Source: Macrosoma leucophasiata (lineage: Eukaryota; Arthropoda; Insecta; Lepidoptera; Hedylidae). From it: DNA of 64,000 nt. The notes under the pieces were generated by a model. It ran no database searches. It had not been told where the DNA came from and saw only the letters and a list, made by a program, of their open reading frames with translations. The stretch's first letter is position 1; each line of letters begins with the position of its first letter. Shown in pieces: positions 25,701-35,200 of the stretch. The DNA is taken from positions 26,696,001-26,760,000 of the forward strand of contig JAWQUS010000025.1 of NCBI GenBank assembly GCA_036365455.1, written 5' to 3'. The position numbers and the translations under genes are program-made.

Positions 25701-28400
25701 CACTGGCCTGCGGAGGGACGCGCGCCTGCTGTGTGAGAGGGGAGACGCGCTGCTGGGGCTGGACATGTTCGACGACGGTCAGTGGCTCTCTCTCTCCTCC
25801 CCCCTCTCTCCCTCCCCCCCCTCTCTCACCACACACACTGGCCTGCGGAGGGACGCGCGCCTGCTGTGTGAGAGGGGAGACGCGCTGCTGGGGCTGGACA
25901 TGTTCGACGATGGTCAGTGGCTCTCTCTCTCCTCCCCCCCCCCTCTCTCACCACACACACTGGCCTGCGGAGGGACGCGCGCCTGCTTTGTGAGAGGGGA
26001 GACGCGCTGCTGGGGCTGGACATGTTCGACGACGGTCAGTGGCTCTCTCTCTCTCCCCCCCCCCCCCCCTCTCTCACCACACACACTGGCCTGCGGAGGG
26101 ACGCGCGCCTGCTGTGTGAGAGGGGAGACGCGCTGCTGGGGCTGGACATGTTCGACGACGGTCAGTGGCTCTCTCTCTCCCCCCCCCCCTCTCTCACCAC
26201 ACACACTGGCCTGCGGAGGGACGCGCGCCTGCTGTGTGAGAGGGGAGACGCGCTGCTGGGGCTGGACATGTTCGACGACGGTCAGTGGCTCTCTCTCTCC
26301 CCCCCCCCCGCTCTCTCACCACACACACTGGCCTGCGGAGGGACGCGCGCCTGCTGTGTGAGAGGGGAGACGCGCTGCTGGGGCTGGACATGTTCGACGT
26401 CGGTCAGTGGCTCTCTCTCTCTCCCCCCCCCCCTCTCTCTCTCACCACACACACTGGCCTGCGGAGGGACGCGCGCCTGCTGTGTGAGAGGGGAGACGCG
26501 CTGCTGGGGCTGGACATGTTCGACGACGGTCAGTGGCTCTCTCTCTCTCCCCCCCCCCCTCTCTCTCTCACCACACACACTGGCCTGCGGAGGGACGCGC
26601 GCCTGCTGTGTGAGAGGGGAGACGCGCTGCTGGGGCTGGACATGTTCGACGACGGTCAGTGGCTCTCTCTCTCCCCCCCCCCCCCCTCTCTCACCACACA
26701 CACTGGCCTGCGGAGGGACGCGCGCCTGCTGTGTGAGAGGGGAGACGCGCTGCTGGGGCTGGACATGTTCGACGACGGTCAGTGGCTCTCTCTCTCCCCC
26801 CCCCCCCTCTCTCACCACACACACTGGCCTGCGGAGGGACGCGCGCCTGCTGTGTGAGAGGGGAGACGCGCTGCTGGGGCTGGACATGTTCGACGACGGT
26901 CAGTGGCTCTCTCTCTCCCCCCCCCCGCTCTCTCACCACACACACTGGCCTGCGGAGGGACGCGCGCCTGCTGTGTGAGAGGGGAGACGCGCTGCTGGGG
27001 CTGGACATGTTCGACGACGGTCAGTGGCTCTCTCTCTCCTCCCCCCTCTCTCCCTCCCCCCCCTCTCTCACCACACACACTGGCCTGCGGAGGGACGCGC
27101 GCCTGCTGTGTGAGAGGGGAGACGCGCTGCTGGGGCTGGACATGTTCGACGATGGTCAGTGGCTCTCTCTCTCCTCCCCCCCCCCTCTCTCACCACACAC
27201 ACTGGCCTGCGGAGGGACGCGCGCCTGCTTTGTGAGAGGGGAGACGCGCTGCTGGGGCTGGACATGTTCGACGACGGTCAGTGGCTCTCTCTCTCTCCCC
27301 CCCCCCCCCTCTCTCACCACACACACTGGCCTGCGGAGGGACGCGCGCCTGCTGTGTGAGAGGGGAGACGCGCTGCTGGGGCTGGACATGTTCGACGACG
27401 GTCAGTGGCTCTCTCTCTCCCCCCCCCCCCTCTCTCACCACACACACTGGCCTGCGGAGGGACGCGCGCCTGCTGTGTGAGAGGGGAGACGCGCTGCTGG
27501 GGCTGGACATGTTCGACGACGGTCAGTGGCTCTCTCTCTCCCCCCCCCCCGCTCTCTCACCACACACACTGGCCTGCGGAGGGACGCGCGCCTGCTGTGT
27601 GAGAGGGGAGACGCGCTGCTGGGGCTGGACATGTTCGACGTCGGTCAGTGGCTCTCTCTCTCTCCCCCCCCCCCTCTCTCTCTCACCACACACACTGGCC
27701 TGCGGAGGGACGCGCGCCTGCTGTGTGAGAGGGGAGACGCGCTGCTGGGGCTGGACATGTTCGACGACGGTCAGTGGCTCTCTCTCTCTCCCCCCCCCCC
27801 TCTCTCTCTCACCACACACACTGGCCTGCGGAGGGACGCGCGCCTGCTGTGTGAGAGGGGAGACGCGCTGCTGGGGCTGGACATGTTCGACGACGGTCAG
27901 TGGCTCTCTCTCTCCCCCCCCCCCCCTCTCTCACCACACACACTGGCCTGCGGAGGGACGCGCGCCTGCTGTGTGAGAGGGGAGACGCGCTGCTGGGGCT
28001 GGACATGTTCGACGACGGTCAGTGGCTCTCTCTCTCCCCCCCCCCCTCTCTCACCACACACACTGGCCTGCGGAGGGACGCGCGCCTGCTGTGTGAGAGG
28101 GGAGACGCGCTGCTGGGGCTGGACATGTTCGACGACGGTCAGTGGCTCTCTCTCCCCCCCCCCCCCCTCTCTCACCACACACACTGGCCTGCGGAGGGAC
28201 GCGCGCCTGCTGTGTGAGAGGGGAGACGCGCTGCTGGGGCTGGACATGTTCGACGACGGTCAGTGGTTCACTCTCTCTCTCTCTTCCCCCCCCCCTCCCC
28301 CTCTCTTTCACCACACACACTGGCCTGCGGAGGGACGTGCGCCTGCTGTGTGAGAGGGGAGACGCGCTGCTGGGGCTGGACATGTTCGACGACGGTCAGT

Positions 28401-28439
<39 letters not shown>

Positions 28440-31400
28440 CTCTCCCCCCCCTCTCTCTTTCTCACAACAACACGCACACACACAGCCACTCTCACACACG
28501 CACATCACACACAATGCAAATCATATCTATTATGCTTTCATTAAAATTTCACACATTTTGAAAAATGTTTTTGATATTAAAACAACACATCATGTGCAAT
28601 TAACACGTGGTGGAATTAAACGTTAAAAAAATCATAGTGGACACTCCTCTATTATGCTTTCTGTCTCATTTTCACCCACTTTAAATCTTATGTATTTTAC
28701 TGTCGCTATTTCGTTTCATCAATCAACTTTCAAATCGCACTGATGGTAAAGAAAAGACAAGTTCCACGCTATATGAAAAGATAGAGAAAAATAAGCTAAA
28801 TCGAGAAAAATTCCAAAAAAAAATTGAGTCGTTTTTTTGTCGGCAATATTCATATTATATAATTTTTGTATGGCGTCAATATGTCATATTGCTACTATAA
28901 CATTCTTGTTTTTGAAATATACTTACGACAGTTAATTAAAGGTATAATAAACGATTTTAATAGCTGAAAATGATTTATTATTTTATGCTTCTTCTCTCAA
29001 TATATCGTACCAGGTGCAGGCCCAAGCTCCATACATTTTGAAACGCCTCCTTTTCACTTCAAAACTGATACGTCAAAGTTATACCTATCGTTATTTCAAT
29101 GTCATATTTTATGTTTCATTGCAGCAATCCAGTCTTTCAAAGAGGCGTTAGAGTTGGAAGAAGGTCTACAGCGAGCCAAGGACGGTCTCAGTCGCGCCCA
29201 GAAGTTGCAAAAACAATCAGAACAGAGAGATTATTATAAGATTTTAGGTGTTAAAAGGTAAGCCGATTTAATTTGTTAAACATATCTTAACAACTTTTAA
29301 TTGCGCGAACATCTCAAATGTGGTCATTCCGATCAAGATATAAATTTTAATAAAACATTCGGTAGCTCAGTTGGAAGAGCGGCTGGACTAGATTCCCAGT
29401 AGGCCGCGAGTTCGAGTCTCGCCTGAAGTCAAATTTTTCTTTCCTGTTTTTCTTTATAAAAATATATTTTCACAAGGGTGTGTTAATGCGAAATAATTTA
29501 TAAACAAAAACGTTTGAGAAAAATATGTGCTCGCGATCTTTACTGACAATATTCTTAATCCGTCAGCTCACAAGAAAGATATGACAATTGATTTCATATT
29601 GTTGGTGGCCGATAGCAGCCGCATTTGGCTCAACAGATTAACTACTTTTAAATTATAACAATAATTTCAGCGAAAATGAGCAGAATAATGCACACTATTG
29701 GAATATTTACGAGCGGAAAACGAGCCGCCTATTACCCACATTAAACATTTTTCGTCCGATTTTTCATTAAAAAAAGTGATAAATTACAACTCGAATTTTT
29801 GAACGCGAATATAGCTAAAATTGATGTGTACATGAGTTTTTTTTGTTTTAGTGTGATGTTTCTATCCTTCTTTAATTCGTTAGGTGAGACGTGGTTTCCT
29901 TAGCCATTCCTATTCTGTGTTTGATGTCGCGGTAGCCAGTTTTAGAATTACTGGAACCTTGAGACCCTAATATTTATGAAAAATTAAGTTGTTTAGCTTT
30001 TATTTTGTCCCAGTTAAGACTTTTTTTTATTATCATCATTATCATCTCAACCGAAAGACGTCCACTGCTGGACAAAGCCTTCCCCAAAGATGTCCACAAC
30101 AGTGTTGTGCGTCATCAGGGGAGTTCACATTGATCGTAAATAATACTGAAGGAAACACTGGCCTTCAGTATTATTTATGATCAATGTGAACTGCACGCTT
30201 GTTTGCCATTGAATGCCGTTAACGAACGTGTGGGTGTGGGGGGGGTGTGGTGTGTGGTGTGTGGTGCAGGAGCGCCAGCAAGCAGGAGATCGTGAAGGCG
30301 TACCGCAAGGCGGCCCAGAAGTGGCACCCCGACAACTTCCAGGGCGACGAGAAGAAGATCGCCGAGAAGAAGTTCATCGACGTCGCCGCCGCCAAGGAGG
30401 TACGCTTGACGTCGAAATAATATATCTATTCTTATTTTCACTGTAACAGTAAATTTAATTATGAATAAAAATCCCTACTTAATATTATAAATGTGAAAGT
30501 TACTCTGTCGGTCTGTCTGTCTGTTACCTTTTCACGTCCAAACGAGTGAACCGATTTTGATGAAATTTGGTACAGAGATAGAGTTGACTTTGAGAAAGAA
30601 CATAGGCTCTTTTTGTCTCCTTTTATTATCCTTTTATTGGTATGCGGCCTCTTTGATACTAAAAAAACAACGTTTAATTGATTTTTTTTTTTTTGGAAAT
30701 CTGCCCCACCCCCTGTCATAGGGGGTGGCAATTTGTAGGGAGTATTCCACAATTTTCAAGGTAGAATGTTGAAACTTGGTATGCGGACTCTTTGAGTCTA
30801 ACAAATAATTTCGTACATAATTTTGGTACCCAGACTCTTTGTTACTGAAGAAAACAACGTTAAAGTTCTTAAAATATATACTTTTTTTGGAAATCTGCCC
30901 CAACCCTCTAAGAGAGGCGGTGATAGTTTGTACGGGTATTTATCAGTTTTTAATGCCGTTTTTTATGTCGTGATAGTGGCAAACAAGTATGCAGTTCACA
31001 TTGATGTTAAGTATAAGGCCTAAGGTGTTATGTCTCTGTGTCGGAAATTACAGGGCCGTATCGTTATGAGAAGTTTCTCATTCCTGAACTAAACAGTATA
31101 AAAATTGGTATACAGACTCATGATTAGGAATAGTAAAAATGATCTGTTTAAGTGAAATGGACAAAATATCCTCCTAAATGAAAAATGGAAGGGTACTGTT
31201 TGTATGGAATTGAGGTTAACATTTGTGTGGGATTTTTGGTAGTTTGTAAGTTAAAGACTTGAAAAGTGATGTTCCAGTCTTTCTGTTAGGAATAAAAAAT
31301 GGGTACGTGTATCAGTATTTTGTCAAAATCGCCCCTAAACTTTCAAATATAAGGGGTTAAAATTAAATAGAGATTTTAGAAGTTATAGACGTGATTAAGT

Positions 31401-32233
31401 ACTCCATTTTTTTTTTTAAAAAAAAGGTATGCGACGGGAAACATGATTAGGATATTTCGATGGGATTGTAAAATTTAAATTATTTATAAAACGATATCCA
31501 CGCGGGCGAAGCCGCGGGCAACAGTTAGTAATCTATAATATAAAGTTGAAGAGTTTGTTTGTTTGCTTGATCGCGCTAATCTCAGGTCCGATTTGAAAAA
31601 TTTTTTCAGTGTTAGATAGTCCATTTATCGAGGATGGCTTTAGGTTTGTAACATCACGCTAAGAAGAATCGGAGAGGGTAGGTAACAAAGCAACCGCGCG
31701 AAGCTAGTAATAATATATCGCTGAAACGTTTGTTTATTTCATCGTACTAATTTCAGAAACTTATACAAATTTGAAAAAATATATATATGTGTAAGATAGT
31801 CAATCCCGACAATATTTCTTCTACGACTTTTTCAAACGATAGTTTTTAAAATTAAAGTTAACCCGTACAAATTTTCTTTTTGCTTCTGATCTAACATTTA
31901 CTCCCAGGGGAGGAACGCCACGCACCTCGCTCCGGCGAAACGGCGCCGCGAGCGGCTAGTAAAAAATAAAGCTTCGTCTCTATCTTCATCTCGTGTAACA
32001 ATCCGCCGAGCATGATGTCTTTTGTCCTGTAACTCGAGGTGGGAGTGGACGAGTGAGTGACGGGCGCGCTCGGTCCGCAGGTGCTGACGGACCCCGACAA
32101 GCGCGCGCAGTTCGACGGCGGCGTGGACCCGCTGGACCCCGAGGCCGGCCGCCAGGGCGCCCCCTTCCAGCACTCGCCCTTCCACCACTTCCAGCACGGC
32201 AGCCCCTTCCAGTTCAAGTTCCACTTCAACTAG
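10685..32233 (+). CDS. DnaJ homolog subfamily C member 3 (P58IPK), 11 exons
   Basis: ER-luminal co-chaperone: TPR repeats bind unfolded clients and the J domain stimulates the BiP ATPase. It is also described as an inhibitor of eIF2alpha kinases. About 485 residues are predicted. Order: hydrophobic signal segment (exon 1), TPR units from NKHLELGRDFLARGQLSDAL through exons 2-8, the QRDYYKILGVKR start of the J domain (exon 9), HPD at 30325-30333 (exon 10), and the family C-terminus FKFHFN (exon 11). All junctions from exon 2 on are GT-AG and keep frame. No KDEL is present, as in the family. Coding exons are very GC-rich against AT-rich introns. Exons 5 and 8 are each followed by a tandem array made of their own 3' ends. 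Exon 1 splicing is uncertain. Confidence 0.93.
10859..10961 (+). CDS. DNAJC3 exon 2 (TPR 1)
   Basis: The acceptor TTTCAGAG precedes TGT ACG ACG; the donor is G|GTAAGT at 10962. It encodes CTTQAEVNKHLELGRDFLAR and onward, strongly like the first TPR helix pair of the family. It ends in phase 1. Confidence 0.85.
11640..11750 (-). repeat. tRNA-like-core fold-back element, partial copy
   Basis: The minus strand has GCAGGTTCAATTCCTGCC (a T-arm/B-box-like stem-loop) followed by GAAGTCAAATTTTTCTTTCC. The flank GTTCACTCGCATGTGTTATT also borders the 57685 copy. Only the 3' half of the tRNA-like core remains. It lies in DNAJC3 intron 2. Confidence 0.5.
12606..12700 (+). CDS. DNAJC3 exon 3
   Basis: The acceptor TATTGCAG is followed by AG GGT GAT CCA CAC; the donor is AAG|GTAATT. 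It encodes EGDPHNYLTYFKRGTVYYAL and continues to QDFSK, the second TPR. It ends between codons. Confidence 0.93.
12940..13118 (+). repeat. Older LINE/SINE-type 3' tail, split by a later insertion
   Basis: It carries GGAGCAGCGTGGTGGAGTAA, GGCCTCC and CCCAGCAGTAAGACGTATAA, typical of tails common in Lepidoptera. It appears to continue at 17158-17195 (GGGTTGCCAGGCGTATTATT) after the inserted LINE. It lies in DNAJC3 intron 3. Confidence 0.55.
13119..17157 (-). mobile_element. R4/Dong-like LINE, apparently full length
   Basis: This 4.0-kb element in DNAJC3 intron 3, antisense to the host, is flanked by an exact 9-bp repeat GGGTTGCCA at 13110-13118 and 17158-17166. Joining the flanks restores a plausible uninterrupted older repeat. 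The 3' end on the minus strand is a short run of AAT/TAA units. The single ORF runs 16883-13272. Confidence 0.8.
13272..16883 (-). CDS. LINE polyprotein: reverse transcriptase plus restriction-like endonuclease
   Basis: This ORF of 1203 residues is uninterrupted. The N-terminus is Ala/Pro/Ser-rich. The RT domain spans roughly residues 500-780, with LPTVYKLLTS, DYKKAYDSVPH, GIFQGDSLSPLWF and the catalytic YMDD at 710-713. A C-terminal zinc knuckle lies at 1011-1028 (C-x2-C-x8-H-x4-C). A restriction-like endonuclease core follows, with KPD at 1096-1098 and D1113 (VDVTIP). RT followed by CCHC and a PD-(D/E)xK nuclease, with no APE domain, is the R2/R4/NeSL group layout. R4/Dong is favoured by the TAA-rich end, but the clade is inferred. 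The intact frame suggests recent insertion. Confidence 0.85.
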   Translation of the reverse strand: MITRAKARREAHPSAPGSSLSPASQPPAAASSASAATSTTAVAPSSSDEYHSPPSTPTPARRRGRPRLPAGLGPRGQPAPSRVPAVGSNVQRMKWTQPINENVMRAFFGATEGGTNLTAYRSRMLSLFQVLEPTVCVSSQRLSDQVRVIQRGHMLDDTVLDRLRSEAASDRSVPTPPPRVVQSQHVSVVNVSQCAGGEEIDEVTTTVSNQYIEQLRGALEHALLEYRSTLTECRPRLPRLPMHRRNVALVGALDTILPEYIDDSKDLSDTHSILYCAAVTACRVARVKLANIDTATRPRPAVPAWQCRIERRIAETRALIGKLFCFRMGNTRPRVMRFVRRAFSGTGVSPQHYLDRITERIDFLKQKVYAWASRIRRYKERVDRYMQNRMFQSDQRWVYRTWEQPGPGLAGGSRPDDDTMIAFWRSIWSEPIRHSEDGWILGIEGACEPIPEMENVLISEDDVASAVRPLPNWKSPGPDGLHNFWLKWLRSSHSRLAAQFQSSLDSGTLPQFLTTGVTHLLHKSGSTAEPKNYRPITCLPTVYKLLTSILRVKITKHIEDHSILSSSQNGCRGGSRGAKELLLFDMAISQQVRRNRKSLSTCWIDYKKAYDSVPHTWLMRVMELYKINTTLRTFLMSCMSQWSTVLRYPGSRQPLAVGEPVRIARGIFQGDSLSPLWFCLALNPLSTLLEASGLGYRLRRGGRVISHLLYMDDLKLFGSNNSQLMELLKVTENFSNSIRMEFGIEKCAVMHVTRGEIMESERVQLTDSIQLRSLSATETYKYLGMSEALGICEADMKQSLRVRFFGRLKKVLKSFLSGGNRVRAFNGWVMPVLMYSFGILKWTQTDLDALDRGVRSLLTSYRMHHPRSSVMRLYIPRKCGGRGFLSAKTLHNREVCNLREYFRATDRGMHRDMVAVDSGLTPLSLAKENWRKPVVLTTSDRVSVWQGKELHGRFYRALHGPDVDFLASVGWLRFGDLFGETEGFVCAIMDEVVMTNNYRKFILKDGTVDICRACHRPGESLRHIMSGCSSLANGEYLHRHNQVARIIHQQLALKYNLVATEVPYYRYAPDPVLENDHVTMYWDRSIITDRTIVANKPDIVVIDRLERRAIIVDVTIPHDENLVKAEKDKQIKYLDLSHEIVAMWDVDSAVIVPIVVTVNGLMAKSLDHHLKRLSLGSWIKGLVQKAVLLDTARIVRRFLSLSP
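17541..17645 (+). CDS. DNAJC3 exon 4
   Basis: The acceptor GATCAG precedes GTG CTG GAG; the donor is GTT|GTAAGT. It encodes VLELKSDFSTARLHRANVYL and onward to the LQV end (35 codons, both ends between codons). It is a TPR unit. Confidence 0.93.
18362..18490 (+). repeat. Repeat family A, partial copy
   Basis: It contains ACACCTTAGGCCTCAGGAG, TTTTGATCTTTGTGTGGGTG and AATGTGAACTGCAAGCATG, collinear with the other copies. It lies in DNAJC3 intron 4, which otherwise shows nothing recognisable. Confidence 0.6.
19286..19486 (+). CDS. DNAJC3 exon 5
   Basis: The acceptor GTCGTCCAG precedes ACG TAC ACG GAG; the donor is CTG|GTGAGT at 19487. It has 67 codons, from TYTEPHNEEAVRLYHAV to RQLRAECHIAL. Residues match the family block ending in RAEC. 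Its last 93 bases and the donor are the source of the array that follows. Confidence 0.92.
19394..20752 (+). repeat. 113-bp minisatellite made from exon 5 3' end plus splice donor, ~12 copies
   Basis: Each unit is the last 93 bases of exon 5 plus the first 20 intron bases (GTGAGTTCCTACATCTCCGG). The first copy is the real exon; eleven follow at exactly 113-bp spacing, nearly identical (a C/T change in two units, more in the last). Every unit keeps the donor but has no evident acceptor. Reading through units shifts frame (113 = 3n+2), so the array is not coding. The intron resumes unique sequence near 20753. Confidence 0.95.
21462..21587 (+). CDS. DNAJC3 exon 6
   Basis: The acceptor TTGTTGCAG precedes GAC GAC CTG; the donor is AAG|GTTCGT. 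It encodes 42 codons, DDLFSAVSDIRSVNRLQQDS to HVSDSLK, a TPR unit. Joining with exon 5 restores family spacing exactly. Confidence 0.93.
22133..22357 (+). CDS. DNAJC3 exon 7
   Basis: The acceptor ACCCTCAG precedes GAA ATC CGA GAG; the donor is AAG|GTAGGC. It has 75 codons, EIRECLKLDPEHKKCFPFYK, then KKVDKLL, through WLCSCSAK. This is one of the most conserved family segments (ECLKLD-HK-CF-YK-VKK). Confidence 0.95.
22717..23325 (+). mobile_element. Helitron-like non-autonomous element
   Basis: It begins TCTATACTAATATTATAAAG and ends GCGGGGACAGCTAGT. TC...CTAGT ends with a GCGGG stem near the 3' end match the common lepidopteran Helitron pattern. It lies in DNAJC3 intron 7. Confidence 0.55.
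23340..23870 (-). pseudogene. LINE reverse-transcriptase remnant
   Basis: Minus-strand fragments contain YGIRGPALDWLNSYLTGRKQ and the motif GVPQGS (23562-23349), preceded in other frames by KIIEKVMRSRL-like and SNAFDFVNH-like pieces. Several stops and frameshifts are present. The layout resembles Jockey/CR1-type RT. It lies in DNAJC3 intron 7. Confidence 0.75.
23950..24240. repeat. Dispersed repeat family C
   Basis: It shares TTTTATCGCAGGA, CCATTCCAA-like and GCATGCGGATTGGCGAT blocks (partly inverted) with 46470-46700 and 58754-58975. There is no ORF. Confidence 0.5.
24323..24440 (+). CDS. DNAJC3 exon 8
   Basis: The acceptor GTGACAG precedes GAC GAG CAG TAC; the donor is GACG|GTCAGT at 24441. 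It encodes DEQYTEALTHCAAALALRRD to LGLDMFDD, ending in phase 1 and completed by exon 9 (A-IQSFKEAL). Its last ~70 bases seed the following array. Confidence 0.92.
24371..28440 (+). repeat. ~120-bp minisatellite made from exon 8 3' end plus splice donor, ~33 copies
   Basis: The unit is exon 8 sequence from CTGCGGAGGGACGCG to TTCGACGACG, donor GTCAGTGG, then CT/C-rich tract, TCTCACCACACACACTGGC. Thirty-three copies of GACATGTTCGACG were counted, spaced 119-138 bp because the C and CT runs vary. A block with four marker variants (about 25760-26400) recurs about 1240 bp later (27000-27640), a higher-order duplication. Frames through the array are spurious. The last copy runs into (CT)n at 28405-28436. 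Confidence 0.95.
28441..29124 (+). other. Unique part of DNAJC3 intron 8
   Basis: CT/CA-rich sequence to ~28515, then AT-rich sequence with nothing recognisable up to the acceptor TTCATTGCAG. Confidence 0.5.
29125..29257 (+). CDS. DNAJC3 exon 9 (last TPR helix and J-domain start)
   Basis: The acceptor CATTGCAG precedes CA ATC CAG TCT; the donor is AG|GTAAGC. It encodes AIQSFKEALELEEGLQRAK, then SEQRDYYKILGVKR, the linker and first J-domain helix. It ends in phase 2. Confidence 0.95.
29352..29445 (+). repeat. tRNA-like-core fold-back element, copy
   Basis: A-box-like TAGCTCAGTTGGAAGAGCGG and B-box-like GAGTTCGAGTCTC are followed by GCCTGAAGTCAAATTTTTC. The 5' acceptor half does not pair with the 3' end, and the anticodon arm is irregular, so it is not a normal tRNA gene. 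The 3' flank matches the inverted arm of the 47611 copy. It lies in DNAJC3 intron 9. Confidence 0.6.
30124..30190. repeat. 29-bp inverted repeat (hairpin)
   Basis: Arms 30124-30152 and 30162-30190 differ at one base, with a 9-base loop. The right arm continues into a family A tail (TGTGAACTGCACGCTTGTTT). Confidence 0.75.
30270..30399 (+). CDS. DNAJC3 exon 10 (J domain core with HPD)
   Basis: The acceptor GTGGTGCAG precedes G AGC GCC AGC; the donor is GAG|GTACGC. It encodes SASKQEIVKAYRKAAQKWHP, then DNFQGDEKKIAEKKFIDVAA. HPD at 30325-30333 is the Hsp70-activating motif. Confidence 0.96.
30472..31529 (+). mobile_element. Helitron-like element with nested repeat
   Basis: It begins TCCCTACTTAATATTATAAA and ends GCCGCGGGCAACAGTTAGT, with a GCGGGC/GCCCGC stem just before the end. 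A reverse family A piece is nested at about 30971-31065. A second, shorter relative follows immediately to 31708 (ending GCGCGAAGCTAGT). Both lie in DNAJC3 intron 10. Confidence 0.55.
32081..32233 (+). CDS. DNAJC3 exon 11 (C-terminus)
   Basis: The acceptor GTCCGCAG precedes GTG CTG ACG GAC; the stop TAG is at 32231-32233. It has 50 codons, VLTDPDKRAQFDGGVDPLDP, a His/Phe/Gln-rich stretch, and the conserved FKFHFN end. Confidence 0.95.
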   Translation: MLTDPDKRAQFDGGVDPLDPEAGRQGAPFQHSPFHHFQHGSPFQFKFHFN

Positions 32234-35200
32234 CGCCCCCCACCACCACCCCCACCACCTGCTGCAGGGAGGCGGACTACTCGGTTTGTTTCCGTCGTTG
32301 CATTTGTTTATCTTCAATCTCTTAAGTCCTCTAATGTCCTCCAGACCGAATTTCGGCCCCGGCGGTTAGTCGGTGGTTTTTAAGTTCTGCGCGTACTATA
32401 CGCGGGAAGTTTCTGTTTAAATATATATATCGTCTGCTCCTTTATCGTGATGTCGTTCTCGTTACACGTGCACGCCGATCGTTTACACGCTGAAAATGTT
32501 TTATACAATATTTTTTTGTTTTGTGTCATAGAAAAGTTAATTTTTTTACCCTACTAAAATCAATTTCGATGAATTGACATCTGTAGCTCACTTTATTCGG
32601 AACTGTATTATTCATCAATAAATTGTGCATTTACATATCAAACAAAATTTGATTTTCGCAATAATTTTAAATTATATTTATTAATTGTATTATAATTGGT
32701 GAATATTACCAAATTTGTTTGATATGTAGTGTCTAAATATTAAGCTTTCACTTACTAGTTAAAGCCTAATATCCAGTCACTTAACAGTGAACGGTAGTAT
32801 GATCAATACCTAAAAAAAACGCTCTAAAGGAGATCACATTTTCATGCAGCACATTTAATATTTTATTTGATGAAATCCTAAGTAAATGTTAAAAATTCAA
32901 TACCATTTCTTTCAAATTTTTAATCATATTTTTGAAGTGGCAATATTTTATGCACTAGCCTTCCTGCAAATTGACCAAAATGCAATCACATCTGTGGCCA
33001 TTACAAATCTTTTTCAATGAAAAAGGTTAACACATAAATTTAATGCATGTTTGTTGTTGAACATGGAATCACAAAAGTGTAATCTAATTACCTTCCTTAT
33101 AAGGAAGTGTAAGATTGCATTCTCAAAAAAAATTGTATGAATACGATGTTATTTTTTGTATATTTCATAAAGGTTAACTTATAATACGAAGCTTCAAATA
33201 CATCGTTACCATGTGTATTTCTTTTAATACATATTTATTTTTAACGAGCTATAAAATTGATCGATTTTACGCGACGAAATATAGATATACTTGCTGATTA
33301 TATTGATGAAAAATAACATTGTATTTATAATTGAAAACTGTGTCGTAAGAAAGTCTGTTAGCAGATTAGTTAGACAATATAAATGTAGAATAAATAATTC
33401 TCGTGATACATAGTCCACATTAATAATTGCGCTTCATACTTTATTTCAAAGAAAAATGCATAATTTTATTTCTACCTCGAACTGCGGGCAATTGTTAAGA
33501 CGTTTATAATATTGCATATGTAATTGCCAGAGCTCTGTAAATATGAATGTAAAATAATAAAATCTTGCTATATAGTATTTGTTTGTACGCGGAATGTTAT
33601 TTTGTGTACTAATGAAGAGCCATTTCTCGTAATGAAAAAAATCCATAAACAGCCGAACCCTATGGGCTTCCGCCACGAGCTGACCTCGCATCCAAATCGT
33701 CAGAATTTCGGATGGGAGCTTTGATTTGGTTCACTTTACATCTTCTCTGAGTATCTGATATTCTTGAGTAATTTTTCACCTTCATTTTTGAAAGAATCAA
33801 ATGTTTTTGAAAATGGCGCGGCGTCAACGTCACGGGTCAAGTGCGTGTCAGATATTCTTAGAGGGTGTAAAATGTGCCCGAACAATGCTCCTATCCAAAA
33901 TTCAGACGATTCGGAAGATGAATAAGATCGTAGCGACCTTTTGAATTTTTTTAAGGGTTACCCTTCGGGCGCCCCCCTATATACAAACCTCAGATTTAGT
34001 GGAGTAGTAGTATTTCCCATATCTTAATCTGACGCGCTCGAGTAAATGTAAAAAAAGCATCCTGGGCCCCCGACTATTGCTGTTAGATTGTGAACGTTGA
34101 CCATTACAGCGTGTTTGTAACATTGTAACAATTTGTGTCATGTTTATTCAGTTTATTCTTTACTGGCTGCTTTGTAAATGTTTTGGTACAAGTGTTGCCA
34201 AGTTGCGATATAATAATATATTATTTTTATTACGAGATTTGGATTCGAATGTTTTTTTGCGAACAAGTACAAAAAGTATGTCGCAGTTTTGAAGCCTTTG
34301 CGATGACTAACAGCTTCGAATGGGAAATTCTTTTATAATCATTTTAAAAAAATGTTTTAATCGAAGCGCGAGACTGATGTAAGCTATTATTAATGTATCT
34401 CAGTTATTTATTAATTTTACTTTCAAAAGTAGTTTTATTTATCATCATATAACATATACAGCTACATTTAAAATTGAATTGAACGCATGTTAACTTAATA
34501 GTATATAATAATTTTGAACATTTATGCAGATAAATATTTAAATACATTATTTGTTTAGATAATATATACTTCACTGAATCATGTTTAACTTATTCTGAAT
34601 ATCACATGAACATACAGCATCCATCAAGATTTATTGAACATCGACCTGAAGGAGACTTCGACTTATTTCGGATCTGTAGAGCGTTATTATTCTTGCACAT
34701 CGACCTGAAGGAGACTTCGACTTATTTCGGATCTGTAGAGCGTTATCTCTTTCACACTTTACCTTTGTGACGTTTGTCGACAATTTTGATCAAGTTTTGA
34801 CCAATACCGCACTATCAGTGCTTACGTAGGCAGTGTGTAGCAGAGATAACGCTCTACGAAGTCGAAACTGGCGGATTGTCTCTTTCATAGGCTCGTTGTA
34901 CAACATTTCTTGCTGTAATTTTTTTTTATTTCAAAAAATTCGCCCCACGGTGTGTAAAACTTTAGATTAATTTTATGCTAGTGCTTACGCGATATTAACT
35001 CCTATTTTAATTATCCTATATTTATTGTTGTTTTCACAACTACACACACGTAGACAATATCACAAACGTAGTCTGGGGGCCTAGTCCAAGACTTAAATGG
35101 AATATTTGTTTTTGAAATTACGGGATGGTGACGACAATTCTTTGACTTTATTATAACTTGTTAGTCTTTCGTACACGCTAGGTACAGTCAGGGAACTCTC

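Noticed and set aside
24428..28626. Many overlapping frames of 60-350 codons on both strands
   Set aside because: They are artefacts of the exon 8 array; unit lengths vary and frames change at each C-run.
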